Assembly (NCBI GenBank): GCA_937957985.1
Contig: CALGOH010000200.1
Coordinates: forward strand, 1 to 5,183
Reading direction: 5' to 3'
Source: an uncultured Verrucomicrobiae bacterium
GTDB taxonomy: Bacteria; Verrucomicrobiota; Verrucomicrobiia; Verrucomicrobiales; Akkermansiaceae
Length of the DNA stretch: 5,183 nt
Position numbers and translations under genes: made by a program. Positions 1 through 5,183 of this stretch are shown here, one piece after another. The notes under the pieces are model-generated. The model saw only the letters and a program-made list of their open reading frames with translations. It searched no databases and was not told the DNA's origin. Position 1 is the stretch's first letter, and each line of letters begins with the position of its first letter.

Positions 1-1236
1 TTCTACATCTATTCCGACTACGCCAACGACCACACGTCTCATGTCTTCATCGATGACGACCTGGGCGACGGCGTTGCGGGAACCTACATCGGTCCCGTAC
101 TCGAGCGGGATGGCAGCGGTTCGGATCTGGCAGCCCTCCGCGACAACGCGGACGGACGGTTCCACCTGATCTACGAGGACTGGAGTCCGCTGAAAGCCTC
201 CACCCATTCATGGGACTCCCCGTTGGCCGGTCACACGAGCAGCGCGGACGGAATCAACGGCTTCTTCGCCAACGAGCATCCGGCTCCGGTGGATCATCGG
301 ACCACCCCCACCGGCACCTTCGCCAGCTTCAGTCATCCCTACGTGCCCTTCAACCCGACCTATGAAGTCCACACCCCGGACCAGGATGCCTACGGCGACT
401 GGACGGCGATCAAGGTCGGGGAGCAGTACTCCCTCTTCAGTGAGTTCGCTCCGGTCGGCCAGAGCATGCGGGTCGCACGCTTCACTTCGGATTCAATCTA
501 CGGGGAATTCGATCTCGTGGGCGAGATCCTCTCCGGAGGTCATCCGGATCCGACCGTGGGCTTCGCGGAGGGGCAGTTCTACCTGATCACCCAATATACC
601 GACTTCCGGAGCCCGGGACCCTGGGTCGATGGAGTCGAGGCCCGCGCCGGAGTGGACCAGGATGGCGACGGAACCTGCGACACCTGGACCGCTTGGCAGG
701 TCGTCAGCGAGCAATACGACTACACGCCGGACTTCATCCGGGTGGTGACCCTCACGCCCGCCCGGCTCGATCTCTCGGGCCTGCCCGGCGGGTACGGGTT
801 CCAGTTCGAATTCCGGATCGATGACACGGTGGTACCGGGGGTGTCTCCGATCATGGACCGGGCGGGAATTGATTTCGCCCCCAGTGGATTCGAGGCATGG
901 GCCACCCTCAACGGTTTCCCGGCGACGCCCGATGGCGACCTGAACGCCAACGGCCTCCCGGACCTGGTGGAGTTCGCCCTTGGCCAACCCACCGTCCCGC
1001 AGCGACAACCCGATGGATCGCTTACCTTGAACGTTTCCAGCGAGGCCTTGGCGGACGGATATACCGTCCAGCTCCAGTTCAGCGAGGATCTTTCGGGCTG
1101 GACCGAGGTGACCATGGAGACGGCAGGAGTCACGCTGGTGAGCACGGGTATGCTGGGCAATGGTGACACGGAAATGATCTTCTCGGTTCAAGCACCGGAT
1201 GGGGATTCCGTCTTTTGGCGGGTGGCCGTTTTCTAA
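1..1236 (+). CDS. Probable exported glycoside hydrolase-like beta-propeller protein, 3' part
   Basis: The frame is open from base 1 to a TAA at 1234-1236, giving 411 visible residues; the N-terminus and any signal peptide are off the left edge. Residues about 1-215 contain aromatic, blade-like segments (FHLIYEDW near 59-66, DWTAIKVGEQYSLFSE near 133-148, HPDPTVGFAEGQFYLITQ near 181-198) that resemble five-bladed propeller glycosidases of the GH43/GH117 type. Family membership and catalytic residues cannot be fixed without the missing N-terminus. Residues 219-227 (DQDGDGTCD) look like a calcium-binding loop. Residues 297-328 form the F..WA linker plus a D-rich segment ending in LPDLVEFALG. The rest is a small beta-sandwich (SEDLSGW near 361-367) ending in WRVAVF, a C-terminal module I associate with exported verrucomicrobial enzymes. 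No C-terminal membrane anchor is seen. The role in polysaccharide breakdown is inferred. The gene converges on the sigma gene. An internal TTG at 223 is not the true start, because the open frame and similar composition continue upstream of it. Confidence 0.72.
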   Translation, partial: FYIYSDYANDHTSHVFIDDDLGDGVAGTYIGPVLERDGSGSDLAALRDNADGRFHLIYEDWSPLKASTHSWDSPLAGHTSSADGINGFFANEHPAPVDHRTTPTGTFASFSHPYVPFNPTYEVHTPDQDAYGDWTAIKVGEQYSLFSEFAPVGQSMRVARFTSDSIYGEFDLVGEILSGGHPDPTVGFAEGQFYLITQYTDFRSPGPWVDGVEARAGVDQDGDGTCDTWTAWQVVSEQYDYTPDFIRVVTLTPARLDLSGLPGGYGFQFEFRIDDTVVPGVSPIMDRAGIDFAPSGFEAWATLNGFPATPDGDLNANGLPDLVEFALGQPTVPQRQPDGSLTLNVSSEALADGYTVQLQFSEDLSGWTEVTMETAGVTLVSTGMLGNGDTEMIFSVQAPDGDSVFWRVAVF

Positions 1237-1316
1237 GTCGCTGATCTCAGGGGCCTGGGACTCCGTATCACCTTCCGTCTGCCCTCTATACCCTGACCGT
1301 GGCATCTCGTGCCGTG

Positions 1317-1357
1317 CAACAGGCGGCATCTCAGCCGGGTCCTGGGCCAACCTGTTG
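1317..1357. other. Stem-loop in the convergent intergenic gap
   Basis: The 203-base gap between the two convergent genes (1237-1439) has no supported gene. It contains a perfect 7-bp inverted repeat, CAACAGG (1317-1323) with CCTGTTG (1351-1357). A second small stem, CGGC/GCCG around ATCTCA (1324-1337), stacks directly on the first arm. It could form from either strand and might help end transcription from both sides. No T-run follows on either strand, so it is not a classical intrinsic terminator. A 5-bp stem at 1379-1392 and another at 1420-1437 are weaker still. Function is unproven. Confidence 0.3.
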
Positions 1358-1439
1358 GATTTGGGGAGCAGCTTCGGATCGGATCGTTCCGACACGATTC
1401 CTTCGACCCGATCTCATTTCCCCAATCCTTGATGGGGCA

Positions 1440-2078
1440 TCAGTAGCCCATCAGATGGGAAAGCTTTTCCCTGAGGGTCGATCGGGCACGGAAGAGCAGG
1501 CTCTTGACCGATGAGACGGAGGTGCCCAGCACCGTGGCGATTTCCTCGTAGGGCATCGACTCGTAGGAATAGAGGATGACGGCGATCCGCTGGGCTTCCG
1601 GAAGCTCGGCGATGACCGCGTCGATCTCCTCATGCATCTCGGCCCGTTCCGCCTCGGCATCGGGCTCGTGGCGCCGGTCGCTTTCCGGCTCGTAGCCCTT
1701 GGCGTCCTGGCGTGCGTCGGAGGAAACCTCGCGTCGTCGCGAGCGGCGGCGGCTCTCGTTGTAGACCAGGTTCCGGGTGATGGTGAACAGGTAGGTCGTG
1801 AATTTCGCATCGGGTGTCCAGCGCCCGGCGTGCTTCCAGACGCGGATGAAGACCTGCTGGGCGAGGTCCTCGGCCTCGACGGGGTCCCTGAGCATCTTGG
1901 CGATGGTGCCGACGACCGCGTGCTGGTGCCGCTCGACGAGCTGGCGGAATGCCGGTTCGTCACCGCTCGCCACCAGCGACAGCAGCGCGATGTCGCGGTC
2001 GTTCTCGGGATCGGTCGAAGGCTGGGTCCTGGGCTCCGGCATGTCGAACAGCCCGACCTGCGGGGCGGTCAATTCCAT
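1440..2078 (-). CDS. ECF-type RNA polymerase sigma factor (sigma-70 family)
   Basis: A 212-residue protein with the two core domains of group 4 sigma factors, expected to bind core RNA polymerase and direct it to a small set of promoters. Region 2 spans about residues 30-108 (EPAFRQLVERHQ, DLAQQVFIRVWK at 71-82, then the TTYLFTITRNLVYNESRR helix). Region 4 spans about 148-207 (ELPEAQRIAVILY, then the helix-turn-helix MPYEEIATVLGTSVSSVKSLLFRAR). Between them is a charged linker of about 40 residues, rich in Arg, Asp and Glu. The ATG at 2078 is preceded by an in-frame TGA two codons upstream, so this is the longest possible start; Met13 is an alternative. No Shine-Dalgarno sequence is present. 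The stop overlaps nothing, and no anti-sigma gene follows: the next gene is convergent. It lies 47 bases downstream of lutC on the same strand, so it may be cotranscribed with the lut genes or have a promoter inside lutC. The regulon is unknown. Confidence 0.93.
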   Translation of the reverse strand: MELTAPQVGLFDMPEPRTQPSTDPENDRDIALLSLVASGDEPAFRQLVERHQHAVVGTIAKMLRDPVEAEDLAQQVFIRVWKHAGRWTPDAKFTTYLFTITRNLVYNESRRRSRRREVSSDARQDAKGYEPESDRRHEPDAEAERAEMHEEIDAVIAELPEAQRIAVILYSYESMPYEEIATVLGTSVSSVKSLLFRARSTLREKLSHLMGY

Positions 2079-2095
2079 GGTTCACGGAAGGAACC
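2079..2095 (-). promoter_or_regulatory. Small hairpin abutting the sigma factor start codon
   Basis: Read on the minus strand, GGTTC and GAACC flank a 7-base pyrimidine-rich loop and end directly at the ATG of the sigma gene. A 5-bp stem is short and may be chance, but it occupies exactly the place where a ribosome binding site would be, and no purine-rich Shine-Dalgarno sequence is seen there. A translational effect is only a guess. Confidence 0.22.
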
Positions 2096-2125
2096 CGGTG
2101 ACGAGGACGAAGTTGCGGCCCGGCT

Positions 2126-2737
2126 TCAGCCGATGAGCAGGGCGATCTGTTCGCCGGGACCGTGGACTCCCTCGATCAGGATGCCCTCGACGTCGGCGGT
2201 CTTCGACGGGCCGGTCGCCCAGATAATGTTGCGGCTGGGTCCGAGCTGCTTCAGGGCATCCGGCACGGTGCGGACGATCTCGGCCTCGCGCAGTACGGCC
2301 ACATGGATCCACGGCGACAAGGCCGCGAGCCGGTCGGAGGTGCGGGCGTCGTCGAGGACGAGCGACCCGGTCTCGGCGATCGCCGCGGTCGCCCGGGTGA
2401 TGCCGAACTCGTAGTCGTCGTAGCGCTCGCGGTCGTAGGTGGTCTCGACCGTGCATCCGCCGGTAGTCAGGGCGTTGCCGATCGGGTCCATCAGGTCGGG
2501 GTCGCAGTAGCCGTGCATCCGACCCTGTTCCTTGAGCAGGCTCAGCAATTCGTCGATGCCGTTCATCACCCGGCCGTGCACGGCCTCGAAGTTCCGGGTG
2601 AACGCGCCTTTCGGGGAGTCGGTGCCGAGGCGCCGGCTCGAAACGATCGCGGCGTCCTCGAAGCCGGGATGTTCTGCCTTGCTCTCCACATCGGCGAGCG
2701 CCGAGCGGATCTTTGAATAGATGGATTCGCGGGACAT
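2126..2737 (-). CDS. lutC: Lactate utilisation protein LutC (LUD domain)
   Basis: LutC (LldG) is the small LUD-domain subunit of the LutABC system, which oxidises L-lactate to pyruvate in the cytoplasm; its individual catalytic role is less clear than that of the Fe-S subunits. The 203 residues match the usual family length. The LUD signature regions are clear: GITRATAAIAETGSLVL (112-128), SDRLAALSPWIHVAVL (134-149), then the C-terminal ATGPSKTADVEGILIEGVHG (174-193) followed by PGE and a hydrophobic end. No cysteine-rich cluster motif is present, as expected for LutC. The ATG at 2737 is chosen because MSRESIYSKIRSAL fits the family N-terminus; the bases before it are pyrimidine-rich (CTTCTCCTC), so there is no Shine-Dalgarno sequence. 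It is third in the lutA-lutB-lutC series, 60 bases after lutB, and most of that spacer is the left arm of a fold-back repeat. Confidence 0.93.
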   Translation of the reverse strand: MSRESIYSKIRSALADVESKAEHPGFEDAAIVSSRRLGTDSPKGAFTRNFEAVHGRVMNGIDELLSLLKEQGRMHGYCDPDLMDPIGNALTTGGCTVETTYDRERYDDYEFGITRATAAIAETGSLVLDDARTSDRLAALSPWIHVAVLREAEIVRTVPDALKQLGPSRNIIWATGPSKTADVEGILIEGVHGPGEQIALLIG

Positions 2738-2755
2738 GAGGAGAAGATGGGATTT

Positions 2756-2853
2756 AACCGCAAAGAGCGCAAAGGGCGCAAAGAAGAGAAGGATGAATCA
2801 TGAGGATGCGTCCGATTTGCTCGGACTCTGCGATGTTTGCGTTCTTTGCGGTT
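2756..2853. repeat. Fold-back repeat of 9-bp CGCAAAGNN units overlapping the lutB 3' end
   Basis: The left arm (2756-2780) and the reverse complement of the right arm (2829-2853) agree at 21 of 25 positions, both beginning AACCGCAAAGA. Each arm is made of 9-bp units: CGCAAAGAG, CGCAAAGGG, CGCAAAGAA at 2759-2785 on the plus strand, and CGCAAAGAA, CGCAAACAT, CGCAGAGTC read from 2850 down to 2824 on the minus strand. Between the arms lies a perfect 6-bp hairpin, GTCCGA-TTTGC-TCGGAC (2810-2826). Because the period is three codons, one frame is open across the whole element on each strand, and both translations begin TAK and end LCG before a stop. I recall similar AACCGCAAAGAACGCAAAGG-type sequences scattered in verrucomicrobial and other genomes; that is memory, not a search. 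The right arm lies inside lutB and the left arm in the lutB-lutC spacer, so the lutB mRNA can form a long hairpin spanning its stop codon. Confidence 0.8.
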
Positions 2854-4249
2854 GATCTGTCTCCTTCCGTTTCTTCAGCCACTTGCGGAAGTCGCCGCCG
2901 TGCCATTCGGGGAGGGTGCGCTGGCCGAGCCAGTCCTGAAGGGGGCGGACCGGGGCCATCTGGATGGGAAGGTGGTTCATGGCCTTGCTCATGGTCATGG
3001 CGGTGCGCCAGATGGCGGGCGAGGTCGCCAGGGTGGCGAAGGGCGCCATGGGCAGGTCGCCGGGCTGCGGAATGTGCTCCTTCTTGGCCTTGTCGCGGAG
3101 CCGGAGCAGCAGGTCGGGAAGCGGGATGTCGACCGGGCAGACCTCGTTGCAGGCGCCGCACAGCGACGATGCCTTCGGCAGATCGGCCAGCTCCGGAAAG
3201 CGGTCACCGAAGAGGATGGGCGAGAGGACCGCACCGACCGGCCCGCCGTAGGGGCTGCGGTAGGCGTGGCCGGAGGCCTGGCGGTAGACCGGGCAGACGT
3301 TCTGGCAGGCCGAGCAGCGGATGCAGCGCAGGATCTCGCGGCAGTTCGAGCCGAGGACGTCGGTGCGCCCGTTGTTCATCAGCACGACGTGCATTTCCTC
3401 CGGGCCGCTCGGCTGGGAGTCGTCCCTCGGGCCGCTGATGAACTCGGTGTAGACGGTGAGCTGCTGGCCGGTCGCGGAACGGCCGAGGAGGTTGAGGAAG
3501 ACGGCGAGGTCGCGGTCGGTCGGGACCAGCTTCTCGATGCCGACCAGGGCGATGTGCACGCGCGACGGTGCCATGCCGAAGCGTGAGTTGCCCTCGTTGG
3601 TGACGAGCACGACGCGTCCGGATTCGGCGCTGATGAAATTGCCGCCGGTGATCACCGCCTCGGCCTGCACGTATTTCTCGCGGAGGTGGACGCGGGCGCG
3701 TCGGGTGATGGTCTCAGGATCGTCGTTGTAGTCGTCGGCGATGCCGCCGCGCTGGAAGCTGCGGGCGATCTCGCGGCGGTTCTTGTGAATGATCGGCCGG
3801 ACGATGTGCGACGGAGTGTCGCCGTCCAGTTGGATGATGAACTCTCCCAGGTCACTCTCCAGCACCTCGATTCCGTTTTCCGTGAGGTGGTCGTTGAGGT
3901 GGATTTCCTCGGACGCCATCGACTTCGACTTCGTCAGCCGGGTGATCCCGCGGTCGCGGAGGATGGAAAGCACGGCATCGCGCGCGTCGTCGGCGGTGTC
4001 GGCGAAATGGACGTGGCAGCCATTGCGGACAAGCGACTCCTCCGCCTGCTCCAGGTAGCGGTCGAGATGGTGAAGCGTGTGATCCTTGATGCCGCCGGCG
4101 AGACGGCGGATCGCGTCGGGATCCTCGTAGTCGTTGAAGAGGGCGGAATAGCGCTTGTCGGTGCTGGCCGCCGATCCGCCGAGGACCGAGGCCTGCTTTT
4201 CGTCGTCGATCTGGTGCGCGTAGACGTCGATGGGCTGGCGGTTGACCAT
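2798..4249 (-). CDS. lutB: Lactate utilisation iron-sulfur protein LutB
   Basis: LutB (LldF) is the large subunit of the L-lactate oxidising LutABC system; it carries two [4Fe-4S] clusters and passes electrons from lactate towards the respiratory chain. The N-terminal LUD domain covers about residues 50-290, including TRLTKSKSMASEEIHLND (103-120), AEAVITGGNFISAESGRVVL (196-215) and ALVGIEKLVP (234-243). The ferredoxin-like part has C309-C312-C315-C319 followed by Pro, and C364-C367-C371 followed by Pro; C303 lies just before the first motif. GHAYRSPYGGPVGAVLSP (327-344) is typical of the family. The C-terminal domain (DUF3390-like) runs to about residue 461, ending DFRKWLKKRK. The last 18 residues (466-483) are encoded by the fold-back repeat and look like an acquired tail. 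The start at 4249 is 9 bases after the lutA stop with no Shine-Dalgarno sequence, pointing to a tight operon. Length 483 is near normal, slightly long because of the tail. Confidence 0.95.
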   Translation of the reverse strand: MVNRQPIDVYAHQIDDEKQASVLGGSAASTDKRYSALFNDYEDPDAIRRLAGGIKDHTLHHLDRYLEQAEESLVRNGCHVHFADTADDARDAVLSILRDRGITRLTKSKSMASEEIHLNDHLTENGIEVLESDLGEFIIQLDGDTPSHIVRPIIHKNRREIARSFQRGGIADDYNDDPETITRRARVHLREKYVQAEAVITGGNFISAESGRVVLVTNEGNSRFGMAPSRVHIALVGIEKLVPTDRDLAVFLNLLGRSATGQQLTVYTEFISGPRDDSQPSGPEEMHVVLMNNGRTDVLGSNCREILRCIRCSACQNVCPVYRQASGHAYRSPYGGPVGAVLSPILFGDRFPELADLPKASSLCGACNEVCPVDIPLPDLLLRLRDKAKKEHIPQPGDLPMAPFATLATSPAIWRTAMTMSKAMNHLPIQMAPVRPLQDWLGQRTLPEWHGGDFRKWLKKRKETDQPQRTQTSQSPSKSDASS

Positions 4250-4258
4250 GGCGGGGAA

Positions 4259-5014
4259 TCAGGATGGAAGGGTGTCGCGAAGGACCTGGACGACGTGCTT
4301 GTGGGCGACCGGCCGGCCCTGGGCCTGCGCCAGGCCGGTGAGGTGCATCAGGCAGGACATGTCGCCGGAGACGAGCAGGTCGGGTTTCTGTTCGAGGATG
4401 TGGTCGAGCTTGAGCGAGCCCATCCGGCCGGAGATGTGCGGAAAGGTGACCGAGAAGGTTCCGCCGAACCCGCAGCACTGCTCGGCCTGGCCGAAGGGGA
4501 CGACCTCGGCGTTTCCGATCGTCGAAAGCAGCGAGGTGATCGCTTCACCCGAGGCGCTTCCGCGGAGGTGGCACGAGCGGTGGAAGGCGATGCGCGTCGG
4601 ACTCTCGAAGCGTCCCGGCCACTCGCGGACTCCGAGGCCGTTCACGATGTAGTCGATCAGCTCCCAAGTTCGGTCGGCGAGCGAGTCGATGGCCGGATCG
4701 GGGCATTCCTCGAACTGAAGACGGTTGCCGTGGAAATGCATGGCCGCGCAGGAACCGCTGGGGACGATCACCGGCAGATCGCCGCCGAATACCTCGGCGG
4801 TGTGGCGGGCGACCTTCCGGGACGATTTCCAGTCGCCGGAATTGAAGGCCGGCTGACCGCAGCACGTTTGATTTTCGGGAAAACCGACCTCGACGCCGAG
4901 GTGCTCGAGTATTTCGACGGTGGCCTTCGCGACGTCATCGTAGAAGGCGTCGCAGAGACAGGTGGCCATGAGGAGGACCTTCTTTCCGGCGGGGCGTTCG
5001 GTGGTTGCGGGCAT
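4259..5014 (-). CDS. lutA: Lactate utilisation protein LutA (CCG domain)
   Basis: LutA (LldE/YkgE) is the cysteine-rich subunit of LutABC, related to the CCG-domain subunits of heterodisulfide reductase and of glycolate and glycerol-3-phosphate oxidases. Both CCG repeats are complete. Counting from the ATG at 5014, the first uses C19, then TCCGQPAFNSG with C51-C52, then PSGSC with C89. The second uses RSC148, then QCCGFGG with C180-C181, then DMSC221. From this ATG the protein has 251 residues, close to the family size, and reaches the conserved KKVLLMATCLCDAF quickly. A longer in-frame start at 5062 would add MDGCPPREALLGCAQP. Those 16 residues do not look like the family N-terminus, and their codons have fewer G/C third positions than the rest of the gene, so I prefer 5014; neither start has a strong Shine-Dalgarno sequence. 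It is the first gene of the lut unit, 9 bases before lutB. No membrane segment is present, so it is cytoplasmic. Confidence 0.92.
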   Translation of the reverse strand: MPATTERPAGKKVLLMATCLCDAFYDDVAKATVEILEHLGVEVGFPENQTCCGQPAFNSGDWKSSRKVARHTAEVFGGDLPVIVPSGSCAAMHFHGNRLQFEECPDPAIDSLADRTWELIDYIVNGLGVREWPGRFESPTRIAFHRSCHLRGSASGEAITSLLSTIGNAEVVPFGQAEQCCGFGGTFSVTFPHISGRMGSLKLDHILEQKPDLLVSGDMSCLMHLTGLAQAQGRPVAHKHVVQVLRDTLPS

Positions 5015-5096
5015 CGGCTGGGCGCAGCCTAGGAGAGCTTCACGGGGCGGGCAACCATCCATCCCGGCAGCTTTCCGCGCCGGTGTTTCCTGTGCC

Positions 5097-5110
5097 GGTG
5101 CCCTGGCACC
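5097..5110. promoter_or_regulatory. Palindrome GGTGCC-CT-GGCACC in the lut leader
   Basis: A perfect 6-bp inverted repeat with a 2-base spacer lies 34 bases upstream of the longer lutA start and 82 bases upstream of the preferred one. The dyad suits binding by a dimeric repressor such as the GntR-type regulators that control lactate genes elsewhere, but the sequence does not match an operator that I can name. In RNA a 2-base loop is too tight for the full stem, so a DNA site is more plausible than a hairpin. Confidence 0.3.
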
Positions 5111-5125
5111 TCCCCCTTGTCGGAG

Positions 5126-5137
5126 GCGGGTTCCCGC
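5126..5137. promoter_or_regulatory. Second short palindrome GCGGG-TT-CCCGC in the lut upstream region
   Basis: Five-base arms flank TT, 29 bases (centre to centre about 28) from the GGTGCC palindrome. It is GC-rich like the surroundings and so could be chance. It may be a second protein-binding dyad; nothing beyond symmetry and position supports this. Confidence 0.2.
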
Positions 5138-5183
5138 GGAGAAGACAGAGTGTCAGCAACTTGCAAAAGTTTTTGAAATTCAG

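Larger units (their letters stand above)
5015..5183 (-). promoter_or_regulatory. Upstream and leader region of the lut operon
   Basis: This stretch precedes lutA and reaches the window edge. I see no protein-coding gene in it other than the possible 16-codon lutA extension (5015-5062). The outer part (5145-5183) is AT-richer than the rest of the window and holds TTGCAA- and TGACA-like words on the minus strand, but no -35/-10 pair with good spacing, so the promoter cannot be placed with confidence. A GCCGGTG direct repeat occurs at 5079-5085 and 5094-5100, besides the palindromes listed separately. The region is where regulation of lactate use would be expected, which is inference from position. 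Confidence 0.4.

Noticed and set aside
493..1395. A 300-codon minus-strand open frame opposite the propeller gene
   Set aside because: It is rich in Arg, Gly, Glu and Pro without domain pattern, and the plus-strand frame has clear protein features over the same bases.
1420..1437. CCCCA/TGGGG stem just after the sigma stop as an intrinsic terminator
   Set aside because: The stem has only 5 bp with an 8-base loop, and no T-run follows on the minus strand.
1632..2414. A 260-codon plus-strand open frame opposite the sigma gene and lutC
   Set aside because: It crosses the intergenic gap antisense to two real genes and its composition is that of a shadow frame.
2759..2785. CRISPR-like array from the repeated CGCAAAGNN units
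   Set aside because: The units are 9 bp and directly adjacent, without spacers, and no cas genes are present.
2754..2853. Short genes inside the repeat (frames ending LCG on both strands)
   Set aside because: The open frames follow from the 9-bp period of the repeat; they lack starts with signals and I see no reason to call them genes.
2748..2860. Target-site duplication flanking the fold-back repeat
   Set aside because: Only a GAT triplet is shared near the two edges and not at matching distance, which is too little to claim a duplication.
2837..3586. A 249-codon plus-strand open frame opposite lutB
   Set aside because: It mirrors the Fe-S and C-terminal part of lutB and shows no family motif; it is an antisense shadow.
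3686..5032. A 448-codon plus-strand open frame opposite lutA and lutB
   Set aside because: It is rich in Asp, Val, Gly, Ala and Arg with no recognisable domain, and it lies antisense to two complete, clearly recognised genes. It is a consequence of high GC content.

Overview
The window is GC-rich bacterial DNA, most likely from Verrucomicrobiota (a Haloferula/Luteolibacter-like member of Verrucomicrobiales). Four things suggest this: the C-terminal module of the first protein (an F..WA...G linker, a Ca-binding-like D-rich segment ending in LPDLVEFALG, then a small beta-sandwich ending in WRVAVF); the style of the ECF sigma factor; the lack of Shine-Dalgarno sequences; and a short CGCAAAG-type interspersed repeat. 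The assignment rests on recall of such genomes, not on a search.

Layout. Bases 1-1236 (+) are the 3' part of a gene for a probably exported, carbohydrate-active beta-propeller protein; its start lies off the left edge. Bases 1237-1439 are a non-coding gap between convergent genes, with one modest stem-loop and no convincing intrinsic terminator. All remaining genes are on the minus strand and read from right to left: lutA (5014-4259), lutB (4249-2798), lutC (2737-2126) and an ECF-type sigma factor (2078-1440). Spacings are 9, 60 and 47 bases, so the three lut genes look like one transcription unit and the sigma gene may belong to it. Bases 5015-5183 are the lut leader and upstream region, with two short palindromes and no recognisable consensus promoter.

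Function. LutA, LutB and LutC are the CCG-domain, LUD/2[4Fe-4S] and LUD subunits of the cytoplasmic L-lactate oxidising system, which converts L-lactate to pyruvate. In a polysaccharide degrader, lactate could be external or come from deoxysugar breakdown via lactaldehyde, but nothing in the window proves this. No lactate permease and no GntR-type regulator is present here.

The most unusual structure is a ~98 bp fold-back repeat (2756-2853) built of 9-bp CGCAAAGNN units in inverted orientation. It covers the 3' end of lutB and most of the lutB-lutC spacer and supplies the last 18 codons and the stop of lutB. Apart from this element and the possible lut-sigma linkage, the window looks like ordinary metabolic DNA. 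I did not find a convincing novel multi-gene system.
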